From Anaerolineales bacterium UBA2232 (lineage in GTDB: Bacteria; Chloroflexota; Anaerolineae; UBA2200): 24,585 bases of DNA. The DNA lies in contig DDYO01000123.1 of the NCBI GenBank assembly GCA_002348045.1, positions 1-24,585 on the forward strand, read 5' to 3'. Under the pieces are notes generated by a model, which had not been told where the DNA came from, did no database searches, and was given only the letters and a program-made list of their open reading frames with translations. Both the position numbers and the translations under genes were made by a program. Positions 1 through 8,339 of the stretch are shown one piece after another. Positions within the stretch are counted from its first letter, which is position 1, and each line of letters starts with the position of its first letter.

Positions 1-430
1 TCTCATCGTGATCCTCACCAACCCCGTCAATCGACAGGTCGATGTGCAGATCAAGCCCAGGGCAGGTGTCCAGCATGTCACGTGTAGTCTCTACGACTCG
101 GCTGGTCAGACTTCCGTTGGTTGGGATTCCCACGTTAACCGCATGATTGTTGCGGTGAAAGATGCGGACGATTTCTGCCAGGTCCCGGCGCAAGAATGGC
201 TCACCGCCCGTTGGCGTAAAGAACAGCATGTCATCCATGCTGGCGGAAACGCGTTCGATTTCGTCAATGGTCAGTTCGCGGGCTTTGGCCGAAGGCTCAT
301 GCTCGGCCAGCAGGCAGTGTTTGCAGCGCGCGTTGCAATAGTCAGTGACAAAGAAGACAAAGTATATCGGAGACGCCCCTCGTTTGTACAAGATGCGGCT
401 ACCATACTTGAGGTAACGCTTGTAGTTCAA
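1..430 (-). CDS. Radical SAM domain protein, 3' end cut by the window edge
   Basis: Reading the minus strand from 430 gives an open frame of 143 codons that leaves the window at base 1. Residues 32, 36 and 39 form the CNARCKHC cluster (CX3CX2C), the [4Fe-4S] and S-adenosylmethionine site of radical SAM enzymes. A GGEP motif (TPTGGEPFLRRDL) follows at about residue 80, and a PTNG strand after that, as in the usual partial barrel. The frame directly continues past the TAA of the upstream glycosyltransferase (449-451) and offers no ATG or GTG, so a TTG at 428-430 is the start. It is preceded by GGGGGAGG four bases away. The gap to the upstream gene is 18 bases, so the two are probably cotranscribed. 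The C-terminal half, including any SPASM domain, is not visible, so the substrate is unknown. The radical SAM call itself is firm. Confidence 0.9.
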   Translation of the reverse strand, partial: MNYKRYLKYGSRILYKRGASPIYFVFFVTDYCNARCKHCLLAEHEPSAKARELTIDEIERVSASMDDMLFFTPTGGEPFLRRDLAEIVRIFHRNNHAVNVGIPTNGSLTSRVVETTRDMLDTCPGLDLHIDLSIDGVGEDHDE

Positions 431-434
431 CCAG

Positions 435-442
435 CCTCCCCC
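435..442 (-). promoter_or_regulatory. Shine-Dalgarno site deciding a TTG start
   Basis: GGGGGAGG lies four bases upstream of the TTG at 428-430. No ATG or GTG exists in frame between the preceding stop and the radical SAM cysteines, so this strong site supports TTG initiation for the partial radical SAM gene. Confidence 0.7.
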
Positions 443-448
443 GACACT

Positions 449-1489
449 TTAGTAGCGGTTGCCCCGCAAATAGTCGATCATCGCCCACAGGCTGCCAAGA
501 CCTGACACCCACAGATCAACAGGCAAGAACAGGCAAGACTGCAGCAGAAAGAACCAGCCCCGGGCACGGTACAGCGCCCACAAGAATGGGGCGTTCACCA
601 GCAGCAGGCTTAGGTACGCTGCGCCTCCCGCCCACGCCCACCAAGGTCGCCGCACCACCACCGCCAGAAGTACAAGGGCCGGCATCAGCCATGACAGCGG
701 AATCCCGAGAGCAAAGAACCAGGGCACAGATGCATAGTACTTCTGCCCGGCTGCCCGCTGGTCTGCTTCCACTTTCTTGCGCAACAACGTCTTGGTAAGG
801 CCAAAGGCACGCCGGAAATCGGTCCGCAGCAAGTCCTGGAGGGAGTAGTACTTCAGGTGCTCCACCCAAAGCTGCCCGTCTATGCGAACTCTGTGGCCTG
901 CTGTCAGAAGCCGCTGCCCGAACTCGATATCTTCGGTGATACTGGCCCCTCGGTAGTGGGAATCAAATCCACCCATCTGCAAGAAGACCGGCTTGCGGAT
1001 CGCAGCGATACTGGTAAAGAACACCCCTACCCCATGCTCGGAGCTCTGAATCGCAGCCAATCGGGTGTAGGTATAGTGCATCCACAGGTTCTTGAACTGG
1101 CTGCTAAAATTGGCGAACCGCAGGCGCTGTCCCAGCAGTCCCACGACTCCAGCTAACGAGTCATCCTGCAAATGCTGCGCCACACGGCCCAGCGTATCTT
1201 CCCGCAGCACAATATCCGCATCGGTGAACAGGATGATGTCGCCACTGGCCATACCAACCCCCAGGTTCTTGGCCTGTGCGGCGCCAACATTCTGCGGCAG
1301 GGTCACAACGCGACATCCCTGCTCAGCCGCAACTCGTCCAGTGCCGTCCGTTGAGGCGTCGTCAACGACTACCACCTCAAAATCGGCATAGTCCGATCGA
1401 GCGATGGCCTGCAGGGTCTCCCCAAGCGTATGCGCAGCATTGTGAGCGGGGATCACTACCGAAATCATCAGCGAGAGCTCATTGCTCAT
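449..1489 (-). CDS. Family 2 glycosyltransferase with C-terminal membrane segments
   Basis: This is a 346-residue GT-A fold enzyme expected to transfer a nucleotide-activated sugar on the cytoplasmic face of the membrane. Visible motifs are the nucleotide-binding strand VVIPAHN (about 11-17), VVDDAST (41-47), the DXD metal site in FTDADI (90-92), and an acidic TEDIEFG motif near 185, the likely catalytic base region of processive-type GT2 enzymes. After about residue 255 there are three hydrophobic stretches, which suggests a membrane-anchored C-terminus. The ATG at 1489 has no clear ribosome site; a second ATG seven codons later (MISVVIPA) is an alternative start. It lies behind a 171-base gap with a possible promoter and 18 bases before the radical SAM gene. 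Acceptor and sugar cannot be assigned. Confidence 0.9.
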   Translation of the reverse strand: MSNELSLMISVVIPAHNAAHTLGETLQAIARSDYADFEVVVVDDASTDGTGRVAAEQGCRVVTLPQNVGAAQAKNLGVGMASGDIILFTDADIVLREDTLGRVAQHLQDDSLAGVVGLLGQRLRFANFSSQFKNLWMHYTYTRLAAIQSSEHGVGVFFTSIAAIRKPVFLQMGGFDSHYRGASITEDIEFGQRLLTAGHRVRIDGQLWVEHLKYYSLQDLLRTDFRRAFGLTKTLLRKKVEADQRAAGQKYYASVPWFFALGIPLSWLMPALVLLAVVVRRPWWAWAGGAAYLSLLLVNAPFLWALYRARGWFFLLQSCLFLPVDLWVSGLGSLWAMIDYLRGNRY

Positions 1490-1572
1490 CAGGAGTAGGG
1501 CGATGTCGGATGCACCAGACCTCAGCCATCACCCGCGTGACACAGCCACTTTACCTGCTCGTAATCTTGAGG

Positions 1573-1578
1573 ATTATA
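1573..1578 (-). promoter_or_regulatory. Possible sigma-70 -10 box (TATAAT)
   Basis: The minus strand carries a perfect TATAAT in the 171-base gap after the 16-gene run, about 84 bases before the ATG of the GT2 gene. No good -35 hexamer sits 16-18 bases upstream; the closest sequence, TTTTCA, is too near. The position fits a separate promoter for the GT2 and radical SAM pair, but the evidence is one hexamer. Confidence 0.35.
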
Positions 1579-1660
1579 CCCCAGTTGTGTGAAAACGCGA
1601 TATACGGGCCCCAGCGGCAGATGAAGCTTTCGTCATGGGCAGCGACGGGCCAAATGACCA

Positions 1661-3199
1661 TCACGGTAACCGTCGGTACATCCGATAGTCCTCAACCTGC
1701 GTCTCCAGAGCATACTCGGCATAAATCCACGCCTGGAAATCCGACATATGCTCCAACTGCGCGATGGAACCCGCAGGGCTCAGAGGATTAAAGTCATTCT
1801 CCACCAGAACGATGTAGGCAGGGCGCGCTTCCTGAACCTCTTCAAGAAACTGCGCCCGCCAGTCATCCTGGTGCGTGTCTACTGGTCCCGAGCCCGCCAG
1901 CATATAGGAGAAGATGAACCTGGTCGGCGATCGCCTCTCCGCCAGGAAATTGACCAGGGGCTCAGCACCCCAGATCAGCACCGTCTCGTCGGCTCCAGTA
2001 TGCAGCCGAAGGTACTCGGCTGCCCTGGCGGTACCCTCCCGGGAAAAGTCCTTGCCGATGGTAAAATGCGCATCGTACTTGGCCATGCTCATCCTGCCGG
2101 CAATCAGGGCTGCGAGCCGGCGATAATCAACCACGTGGTCGTAGCCAATCCCTAACAGCAGAGCAATGGTTATTGCCACGACGCCAGCCCGGGGCCAATC
2201 CTTCAGCCACAGCAAGGAACACGCCCCCAGGATGGCCGCTGGTGCCAACACCGGAATCCAGTGGTACTCGAACAGCTTGCCCTGAATCAGCACGGAGGCC
2301 AAGGCGGCAGCTGAGAATGCAAACAGGACGCCCCACCGCCTGGCCTGGGCCCGACATCGCAGAACGGCCACGCTACCCACAATGGTGATCCCCACGAGAG
2401 ATTGCCAGGCCCGTAGATAGCGTAGGATAACGGCCCACTGCCCCGCCCAGCCGCCGCCTGTGGCCAGACCAGGGGCCTCCAGGTACGCCCCGCCGACGTA
2501 GGCCTGCCAGATTTCGACAAAGTCTCGCCCGCCGTGATTCAGCAGGTAGAGGCCTATGGGCAGCAGGCCAAGCACTCCCCCAAGCGCAAAGCTGAAGAGC
2601 CCGCCAGCGATCTTTCTCGCGCTCCATCGTTCCCGCCAGGCTTCCCATACCCACCACACCACAAGCCCCAACACGATGACGCTTGCCGTCGGTTTGAACC
2701 AGAAGGCCCAGCCAGCTGCGATACCACTCAGCAAGACAAACACCCCGCCGCCCTCCCGCAGCGCTCGAAGCAGGCCATAGGCCATCAGAACCAGCAAGGG
2801 TGCCATGAACGTTTCTGGGTTCGCCACGGCGTAAAAGTGGACAAACAGAAAGTAGGAAATAGCATAGAGCCACGCGGCGGCCACAGCAACAGAACGACGA
2901 CCCACGACTTCCCAGCAGAGGACCCCCACCAGTCCGGCGGTTAGGAACGTGTGAATGAGTTCAAAGACACGCACTGCAAACTCACTGCGCCCGAACAAGC
3001 TAAAGGCCGCTACATAAACAAGGTAGATGGCCGGGGGTTTGACATCCCAGGCGTCACGGTAGGGCACCCCACCATTCATGATCAAGTCTGCCATGTAGGC
3101 GTAAGCGCCCTGATCCCTCGTAAGGGGGTAGAGCAGGGTCGGCAGCGCGGCAACGATGAGCACAAAGGCCAATCCCAGCCAGAGGATGCTCCGTCGCAC
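1661..3199 (-). CDS. GT39-like (PMT/ArnT type) membrane glycosyltransferase, last gene of the 16-gene run
   Basis: This 512-residue protein has around ten hydrophobic segments followed by a soluble C-terminal part from about residue 385. The first extracytoplasmic loop holds RDQGAYAYM (28-36) and YRDAWDVKPP (47-56), the layout of the catalytic acidic motif and KPP element of GT39/GT83 enzymes that take sugar from a polyprenyl-phosphate donor. The usual Asp-Glu pair is Asp-Gln here (D29-Q30). A second loop motif NPETF (127-131) corresponds to the conserved acidic position before the next helix. The start is GTG at 3197-3199, one base after the upstream TAG, with GGAG about ten bases before it inside the end of the upstream gene, so translation is probably coupled. 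Donor sugar and acceptor are unknown. Confidence 0.85.
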   Translation of the reverse strand: MRRSILWLGLAFVLIVAALPTLLYPLTRDQGAYAYMADLIMNGGVPYRDAWDVKPPAIYLVYVAAFSLFGRSEFAVRVFELIHTFLTAGLVGVLCWEVVGRRSVAVAAAWLYAISYFLFVHFYAVANPETFMAPLLVLMAYGLLRALREGGGVFVLLSGIAAGWAFWFKPTASVIVLGLVVWWVWEAWRERWSARKIAGGLFSFALGGVLGLLPIGLYLLNHGGRDFVEIWQAYVGGAYLEAPGLATGGGWAGQWAVILRYLRAWQSLVGITIVGSVAVLRCRAQARRWGVLFAFSAAALASVLIQGKLFEYHWIPVLAPAAILGACSLLWLKDWPRAGVVAITIALLLGIGYDHVVDYRRLAALIAGRMSMAKYDAHFTIGKDFSREGTARAAEYLRLHTGADETVLIWGAEPLVNFLAERRSPTRFIFSYMLAGSGPVDTHQDDWRAQFLEEVQEARPAYIVLVENDFNPLSPAGSIAQLEHMSDFQAWIYAEYALETQVEDYRMYRRLP

Positions 3200-3200
3200 C

Positions 3201-4889
3201 CTACCGCACTCCTGGAGCGTCGGCAGCGCGCTCTCCCGCGTTACGCACGCGCAGCTCGGAGGCGAACGCCGAGTGGATGACGGTGCTGGCCTGAGTGATC
3301 CGGTTCGCTGTCTCCGGTGTCAGTTGTTTCAGAGCACGGCCATCCATCACGAGGTATTGAGCCTGATCCAGTACACGGAGCACTTCGGCTTGGGCAGCGG
3401 GAAGATGGAAGATCGCTCGCGACGAGGTGCGTTCTCCCCTCCGCCAGACTGTAATGATCTCCGCAACGGACAGGTTGGGGATGTCGAGGTTCCGGTACAG
3501 CATCTCGCCATAACTGTCGACAAAGAACGAACCCGGGCGCGCTCCTGCCGGCGGCCGGGATGTGAGGAAGGTATAGTTAGGCTCAAAGACCAGTATGGTT
3601 TCCGCTGCAGGAACCAGGCGGTTGATTGCGTCCGCCATCTCAGGGTAGACCGGTTTTTCCTGCTCAAGCGCGGCGCGGGTCGTTTGCATCTGGATCGATA
3701 CTCCTGGATAGCCCAGGACCAGTATGGCGATCAGCAACAGGGCCTGCACTTTATTGGTAGAGAACGGCACTCTGATCCGCAGCCTCTCTGTGGCAGCTGC
3801 CAGGCCTTCCAGCAGGTCCTCGCTCACCAGCATCCCTCCCATGACGCTCAGGGGCACGGCAAGCTGGGAGAAATAGGTAGCCCAGTAGGTTTTGCTGGTC
3901 AGGAGAAGCAATAGCACCAGCCCGGCCCATAGAATGACCACTCCCAGGGGATAGATGCCGCGTGCCCTGCGCCAGGCCAGCAGCGTCACCCCGATGCCCA
4001 CCAGGGCCACCCGGATGGTGAGCCACGACCAAGGGTAAGACCACATCTCCAGGAGGCGCGAGATAGGATGCGCCGTGCCGTCCCACGGCCTCAGCAGGTG
4101 AAAGACATAGTTCTGCCGAATATACTCGGAAGGGCAGAGTACCAGGAATACTCCTGCAAAGAGCACATAGGTTACCAGCAGAGCAGCACCGAACGGTAGG
4201 GCCTCCTCCCAACGACGACGCGCCACGATGACCACGCCGATCACCAGGATGGGAACGAGAGCCGTTCCCTTGACCAGCAGGGCCAGCGTACAGAAAGCAC
4301 CACTGGCAGCCATCCAGGCGTATCGCCGCCGCAGAGCCACTGAAGGCTGTACCGCCCGCTCAGCCTCTCGCTGAGCCAGCAAACAACAGAGGATGGCCAG
4401 TATCGACAGCAGGTTGGTGGGGGCCTCCAGCATAGCGCGCCGGTCCTGTGCCACCACGATGCCATCTACGGCGATGACCGCCCCCGCCAAGAGCCCTGCC
4501 CGTCGGCCTCCGACCATCCTCGCAAGCCAAGAGGTGAGGAAAACCGTTAGCGCCCCGCAGGCAACTGAAAAGTAGCGCAGCGCCATGAGGCCCGTAGGGC
4601 TGCCCCAAGGGTGATAGAAGGCGCGCAACACCAGCATGTAGAGGTAGATCGCCACTGGCGGCATGGGGGTAAAAAAGTCACGATAGGGCAAGTATCCCTG
4701 CAAGGCCAGCTGGGCGGTGGTGGCATAGACCCCCTCATCGGCATCCTGCGCATAGAGGAGACCTGCATCGGGAGGAACCAGCCGGTACAGCCTGATGCCG
4801 AGGGCCAGGAGCAGGAGGCCGAACAGCGCTAAAGCATACCACCGCTGTCCTAAGACAGTCGCCCCACGTGACGCACTGGCACGCTCCAA
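3201..4889 (-). CDS. GT39-like (PMT/ArnT type) membrane glycosyltransferase
   Basis: The frame can be read from a TTG at 4907, but I place the start at the TTG at 4887-4889 because GGGGAG lies exactly six bases before it; this gives 562 residues. No ATG or GTG start lies near. The first loop holds QDADEGVYA (about 48-56), an Asp-Glu pair as in GT39/GT83 catalytic sites, then YRDFFTPMPP (about 69-78). A MLEAP motif near residue 154 marks the second conserved acidic loop. About ten to twelve hydrophobic segments follow, and a soluble tail of about 170 residues ends the protein, probably outside the membrane. It should use a lipid-linked sugar. It follows the GT2-methyltransferase gene by 94 bases, the longest gap in the run, and precedes the next GT39 gene by one base. 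Confidence 0.85.
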   Translation of the reverse strand: MERASASRGATVLGQRWYALALFGLLLLALGIRLYRLVPPDAGLLYAQDADEGVYATTAQLALQGYLPYRDFFTPMPPVAIYLYMLVLRAFYHPWGSPTGLMALRYFSVACGALTVFLTSWLARMVGGRRAGLLAGAVIAVDGIVVAQDRRAMLEAPTNLLSILAILCCLLAQREAERAVQPSVALRRRYAWMAASGAFCTLALLVKGTALVPILVIGVVIVARRRWEEALPFGAALLVTYVLFAGVFLVLCPSEYIRQNYVFHLLRPWDGTAHPISRLLEMWSYPWSWLTIRVALVGIGVTLLAWRRARGIYPLGVVILWAGLVLLLLLTSKTYWATYFSQLAVPLSVMGGMLVSEDLLEGLAAATERLRIRVPFSTNKVQALLLIAILVLGYPGVSIQMQTTRAALEQEKPVYPEMADAINRLVPAAETILVFEPNYTFLTSRPPAGARPGSFFVDSYGEMLYRNLDIPNLSVAEIITVWRRGERTSSRAIFHLPAAQAEVLRVLDQAQYLVMDGRALKQLTPETANRITQASTVIHSAFASELRVRNAGERAADAPGVR

Positions 4890-4895
4890 AGTGTT

Positions 4896-4901
4896 CTCCC
4901 C
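4896..4901 (-). promoter_or_regulatory. Shine-Dalgarno site deciding a TTG start
   Basis: GGGGAG lies six bases upstream of the TTG at 4887-4889. The more distal TTG at 4905-4907 has no comparable site, so the shorter protein is preferred. Confidence 0.6.
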
Positions 4902-4983
4902 GATCAAATCGATGCCGCCCTATCCGTCTGCAGGAGCACTACTGCTGGCTGCCCAATTCATGCCCCCTGCGGAACGCGAGGGC

Positions 4984-6255
4984 CTAGTTATTCTCGCCAT
5001 CCTTGGACAAGAGAAGAATCATCTCCCCGCCGCAGATATAGGCGACCCTCAGCAGCCGGAACCCCATTGCCTCTAGCATGCCCGTGAGACCGGCGCGGCT
5101 ATAGTGGGTAATGTGTTGTACACCGTATGCGTCAGGCGCAAACAGGCGATAAAGTCGCTCTGTGACCGGCCACTGCCAACTCCCATAGTCAGGAGTGCCC
5201 AAGATCAGGTGTCCGCCCGGACCCAGGATGCGAGCCATCTCCAGGAAAGGCTGATCTCCCGTGCGAACGTGCTCGATTACCTGCGAACACACCACCTGAC
5301 GAAAGGCCCCTGTGGCAAAGGGGAGAGCCAAGATGGAGGCATTGGCCAAGGGTCTGAGGTAGCGACGGGAGTAGAGAAGTCTACCGAGGCTGATGTCCAC
5401 GCCGACCGTGTGTTTGCCCAGGGCGCCAAGGATCCTGCTGGAGCCACATCCGATATCCAGGGCCGGCTCGCTGGAATCGGCCATTGAAGTGATAATCGCT
5501 AAACGCTTCCTCTGCCAGTAGCGCTGCAGCCAGATGGGACTATTGTAGGCCCGCGCATCATAGTCCGCTGATGCAACAGAGTTGCGCAGGCGCCACATAC
5601 GCACCAGGGTTCGGAGGTATGAAAGGCCGAACTTGAACAGCTGCACCTTGGATTTGCCGGCATCCCTGGGCACATAGTGCATGGGGACTTCGATGATCTT
5701 GCATCCCGCGGTGTAGCACTTGATGAGGATCTCCTCCAACGCATCAAAGTCAGTACTCTCGAGTTCGAGGCCGTGAAGCGCCGCGGCGTGATAGAGTCGG
5801 AACCCACTGGAGATATCCTTGACGGGCAAAGACAGAGCGCGGGTAAACACCCAGTTCAGAATGAGGCTCAGTGCATACCGGTAGGCTGGCATATCGGCCC
5901 GCCCACCCTCCACGTACCGCGAGGCAATGACCAATTCGGCATCATCACGCCGGGCCCACATCGCTGGAACAAAATCGGGCATGTGCGACAGGTCCGCATC
6001 CATAGTGAGCACATAGCGGCCAGCAGCACGTTCAAAGCCAGCCCACAAAGCGCCCCCATATCCTGGGGCTGACTGCTGGACGGCGATGGCGCGCTCGTCC
6101 TCACTCACTTGAGCAGTTCCATCGGGAGAGTGGTTATCTACCACGATGATCTCATAGTCAATGCTCAAGCCGCCCAGCACCTGGTGGAGGAATGGCAGGA
6201 GTTTTCGAAGATTGTTGGCTTCGTTCCAGGCAGGGATAACAACGCTCAGGTCCAT
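4984..6255 (-). CDS. Fusion: DPM1-type family 2 glycosyltransferase plus class I methyltransferase
   Basis: One uninterrupted 423-residue frame carries two enzymes. Residues 1 to about 225 are a DPM1-like GT2: LSVVIPAWNE (3-12), VVDNHSPDGT (38-47), the DXD in DADLSH (86-91), ASRY, and KDISSGFRLY (146-155), all typical of polyprenyl-phosphate sugar synthases. After a linker with a YDARAYNSP stretch, residues from about 262 to the end form a Methyltransf_11-type domain with the SAM-binding DIGCGSS (267-273), an acidic GVDIS strand (285-289), and SQVIEHV near 330. DPM1-like enzymes of this class often end in membrane helices; here the tail is replaced by a methyltransferase. The ATG at 6255 has CGGAGG three bases upstream, and the gap to the previous gene is 10 bases. 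The methyl acceptor is unknown; it could be the same glycan or lipid. Confidence 0.9.
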   Translation of the reverse strand: MDLSVVIPAWNEANNLRKLLPFLHQVLGGLSIDYEIIVVDNHSPDGTAQVSEDERAIAVQQSAPGYGGALWAGFERAAGRYVLTMDADLSHMPDFVPAMWARRDDAELVIASRYVEGGRADMPAYRYALSLILNWVFTRALSLPVKDISSGFRLYHAAALHGLELESTDFDALEEILIKCYTAGCKIIEVPMHYVPRDAGKSKVQLFKFGLSYLRTLVRMWRLRNSVASADYDARAYNSPIWLQRYWQRKRLAIITSMADSSEPALDIGCGSSRILGALGKHTVGVDISLGRLLYSRRYLRPLANASILALPFATGAFRQVVCSQVIEHVRTGDQPFLEMARILGPGGHLILGTPDYGSWQWPVTERLYRLFAPDAYGVQHITHYSRAGLTGMLEAMGFRLLRVAYICGGEMILLLSKDGENN

Positions 6256-6265
6256 AGGCCTCCGG

Positions 6266-7924
6266 CTATCTCACGCGGTAGATGACAAGCTTGCCATGTG
6301 GGCTAGGGTAGGTATGCACCAGCTCCAGGTCGGGCGGCGCCACTCTCTCATCGAGCAACCAGGCGAGCTGCGGGCGAAGCTCTTTCGTCTCGAGCTCATC
6401 CAGCACAAAGTAGTCAACATGGTTCGCCCGTGCATACGCCAGCACCTGGGCGAATTCTGCATTGGGCGTTGGTTCCCATAATGAGTCGGCATAGAAAGCA
6501 ATCGTGGGGTATCGCGACATCACCACAGAGTCCCGATTAACCCGGTCTTTCATCCAGAGCCCTAGACTCTTGTGCTCCGGTCGAAATGACCCGATAGTGG
6601 TGTAGAGGGAGATCGTCCTGGGTTGAAGGAAGAGGAGAGCAACGAATAGAAGCAGCGCTGGAAGCACCGTCGCTACGGCTCTCCAGTATCTGGGCAAGCG
6701 AAATCCTTCCGTGAGGTTACCTACCGTCTCACGAAGCCACACACCCACCTCGTAAATTCCGAGGCTCAGCCATATGACCAGCGTGGGCAGAAGGGTCGCA
6801 ATGTAGCGATCCTGGATGAAAAAGAGCAGAAAAGCGGACACCGGTAGGAGCGAACCCAGCAAGAGCATCTCCGCCTTTGCCCGCGACTTGTCCCAAGACC
6901 TCTTGAAAAAAGCTAGTCCCATCACCGACAAAAAGTAGAATGAGAACAGACGCGTCGCAAGCAACGATCCAATGAACCGCCGGAGATTGCGCACTACCAG
7001 CTGCACAAAGGCCTGCGGCTGAGCCAGGATGATCTCGATCATGCTGATGTGGTAGCTCTCTCGCGAAAAGAAGAACACCTCCAGCCCAGTGGAATCGAGG
7101 CCCCATGTGGCCCGATCAAACGCGGCCGTGTCCCCCTCCGAGAGACCAATACAGGTGATAAAAGTCACACCTGCCTTCTCACTGACCATCCACGACCCTG
7201 TCTCACGATACACGTAGTAGGCGTATGATCCGAAGAAGATGGCAAAGCCCAGCGCAAACAACGCCAAGCCGATCACCGTAGGCCGACAAAACAGACGTCT
7301 CTCAACGAGCCTCACCATGACAACTACGGCGCCAACAACAGCCACATAGGCAATGGCCTCGGGGCGGGTCAGGTATGCCAGTCCAAACAGAGCTCCGGAC
7401 AACAGAAACGCCCATGCGGCGCGCTCCCGGCGCAAGGCCAACAGAGCGGCCCACAAACCGGAGTAGACGAACAAGTAGTACGGGGGTTCAGTCAGCGTTC
7501 CCCAATACAAGGGCGCGGTCGCAATTGCCGGGTAGACAGCCACCAGAGCCGCGCTCACGTATCCCACGCCGCGCCCGTATAGTTCTCGGGCGATGCCAAA
7601 GATGGGCAGCACCAAGAGAGCGCCAAACAGAACGTAGCAGATATTGCTGGCAACCTCCATGTTGCCGGTGAGCAGATAGAAGAGGCCGGATAAAAAGGGG
7701 TACATGGGCGTGTGATGTACGTCAGCGTAGCCAGTAAAGCTATAGCCCCGACCCGTCAACCAGTTTCGCCCGAGCCATAGGTAAAACGGCTCATCTCCCC
7801 ACACGATGCGCTGCGGTTGAGCAAGCACCCATAGTCGAAATACGCCCGCGCCCAGGAGCATCAGAACGTACGGAAGCGCCAGGCGTATCTTAGAGCTTGG
7901 CTGCATCGGCGGTACCGCCTGCAT
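6266..7924 (-). CDS. GT39-like (PMT/ArnT type) membrane glycosyltransferase
   Basis: This 552-residue membrane protein carries WGDEPFYLW (42-50) with the Asp-Glu pair D44-E45, then HHTPMYPF (70-77), matching the first extracytoplasmic loop of GT39-family enzymes that use polyprenyl-linked sugars. A LTEPPYY motif near residue 145 is the second conserved acidic loop. Roughly ten to twelve hydrophobic segments precede a short soluble tail. The ATG at 7924 lies inside the end of the DUF2304 gene, giving a 35-base overlap in another frame. AGGAGG is only three bases before it, which is short, but the next ATG, six codons in, has no ribosome site at all. The overlap suggests coupled translation with DUF2304. 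The sugar is not predictable. Confidence 0.87.
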   Translation of the reverse strand: MQAVPPMQPSSKIRLALPYVLMLLGAGVFRLWVLAQPQRIVWGDEPFYLWLGRNWLTGRGYSFTGYADVHHTPMYPFLSGLFYLLTGNMEVASNICYVLFGALLVLPIFGIARELYGRGVGYVSAALVAVYPAIATAPLYWGTLTEPPYYLFVYSGLWAALLALRRERAAWAFLLSGALFGLAYLTRPEAIAYVAVVGAVVVMVRLVERRLFCRPTVIGLALFALGFAIFFGSYAYYVYRETGSWMVSEKAGVTFITCIGLSEGDTAAFDRATWGLDSTGLEVFFFSRESYHISMIEIILAQPQAFVQLVVRNLRRFIGSLLATRLFSFYFLSVMGLAFFKRSWDKSRAKAEMLLLGSLLPVSAFLLFFIQDRYIATLLPTLVIWLSLGIYEVGVWLRETVGNLTEGFRLPRYWRAVATVLPALLLFVALLFLQPRTISLYTTIGSFRPEHKSLGLWMKDRVNRDSVVMSRYPTIAFYADSLWEPTPNAEFAQVLAYARANHVDYFVLDELETKELRPQLAWLLDERVAPPDLELVHTYPSPHGKLVIYRVR

Positions 7925-8339
7925 GGTCCTCCTCTTGCCCTTCAGCCTGTTCTAGCTCTTCAACCCTGGCCTGGAGCACCGCATGCTCCTGAGTGAGCAC
8001 CTTGATCTGCTCAGCAAACCGCGAGATCCTCGTGGAGAACTGGAAGAGGACGAACAGCAGAGAAATGATGGCCAGCAGAAAGATCAGGGCCGGCGGGTAC
8101 TCGATGCCCAGCGCAAACGCCAGCATGTCCAGGTAATCGATCAGAATCGGACCCAGGACCAGCACCACGCCCGTCAGGATCCACCACAGGGCGAACTCCT
8201 CTTTGAGCTTGCGAGTCCTCACCAGGTTCAGCACAAACAGGAGCACCCACAAGCCAACCGCCACGGCAAAGAACCTCGCCCTGAGCTCCATGCTCCCTTG
8301 CGGTGTCTGCATAGAATAGGACAGCCACGCGCCGCTCAA
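7890..8339 (-). CDS. DUF2304 family small membrane protein
   Basis: This 149-residue protein has three hydrophobic segments (about 22-40, 50-72, 80-100) followed by a charged, heptad-like tail (about 104-135) that looks like a coiled coil. The pattern, including the TRKLKEEFALWW stretch between helices 1 and 2, is that of DUF2304, a family commonly found beside DPM1-type GT2 genes; its role is not established, and support of the GT2 or of lipid-linked sugar transport has been guessed. The best start is a TTG at 8337-8339 overlapping the deacetylase stop as TTGA, with AGGGGGGA six bases upstream. An ATG at 8312 and one at 8291 (MELRARFF, closer to the usual family start) are alternatives without well-spaced sites. 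Confidence 0.85.
   Translation of the reverse strand: MSGAWLSYSMQTPQGSMELRARFFAVAVGLWVLLFVLNLVRTRKLKEEFALWWILTGVVLVLGPILIDYLDMLAFALGIEYPPALIFLLAIISLLFVLFQFSTRISRFAEQIKVLTQEHAVLQARVEELEQAEGQEEDHAGGTADAAKL

Noticed and set aside
8..505. Open frame of 165 codons on the plus strand at the left edge
   Set aside because: It mirrors the radical SAM gene on the minus strand, which has a clear CX3CX2C cluster and GGEP motif; the plus-strand product has no recognisable motif.
1600..1660. Terminator after the 16-gene run
   Set aside because: GGCCC and GGGCC can pair only across a loop of over 30 bases and no T run follows, so it is not convincing.
3156..3914. 252-codon open frame on the plus strand
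   Set aside because: It lies opposite the GT39-like gene at 3201-4889; its product is Arg/Gln/His-rich, low in hydrophobic blocks, and unlike any family, as expected of an antisense shadow in GC-rich DNA.
4890..4983. Promoter or hairpin in the 94-base gap
   Set aside because: Only a 4-bp AGCA/TGCT pairing and no -10 or -35 boxes are seen; the gap is probably just a longer untranslated spacer.
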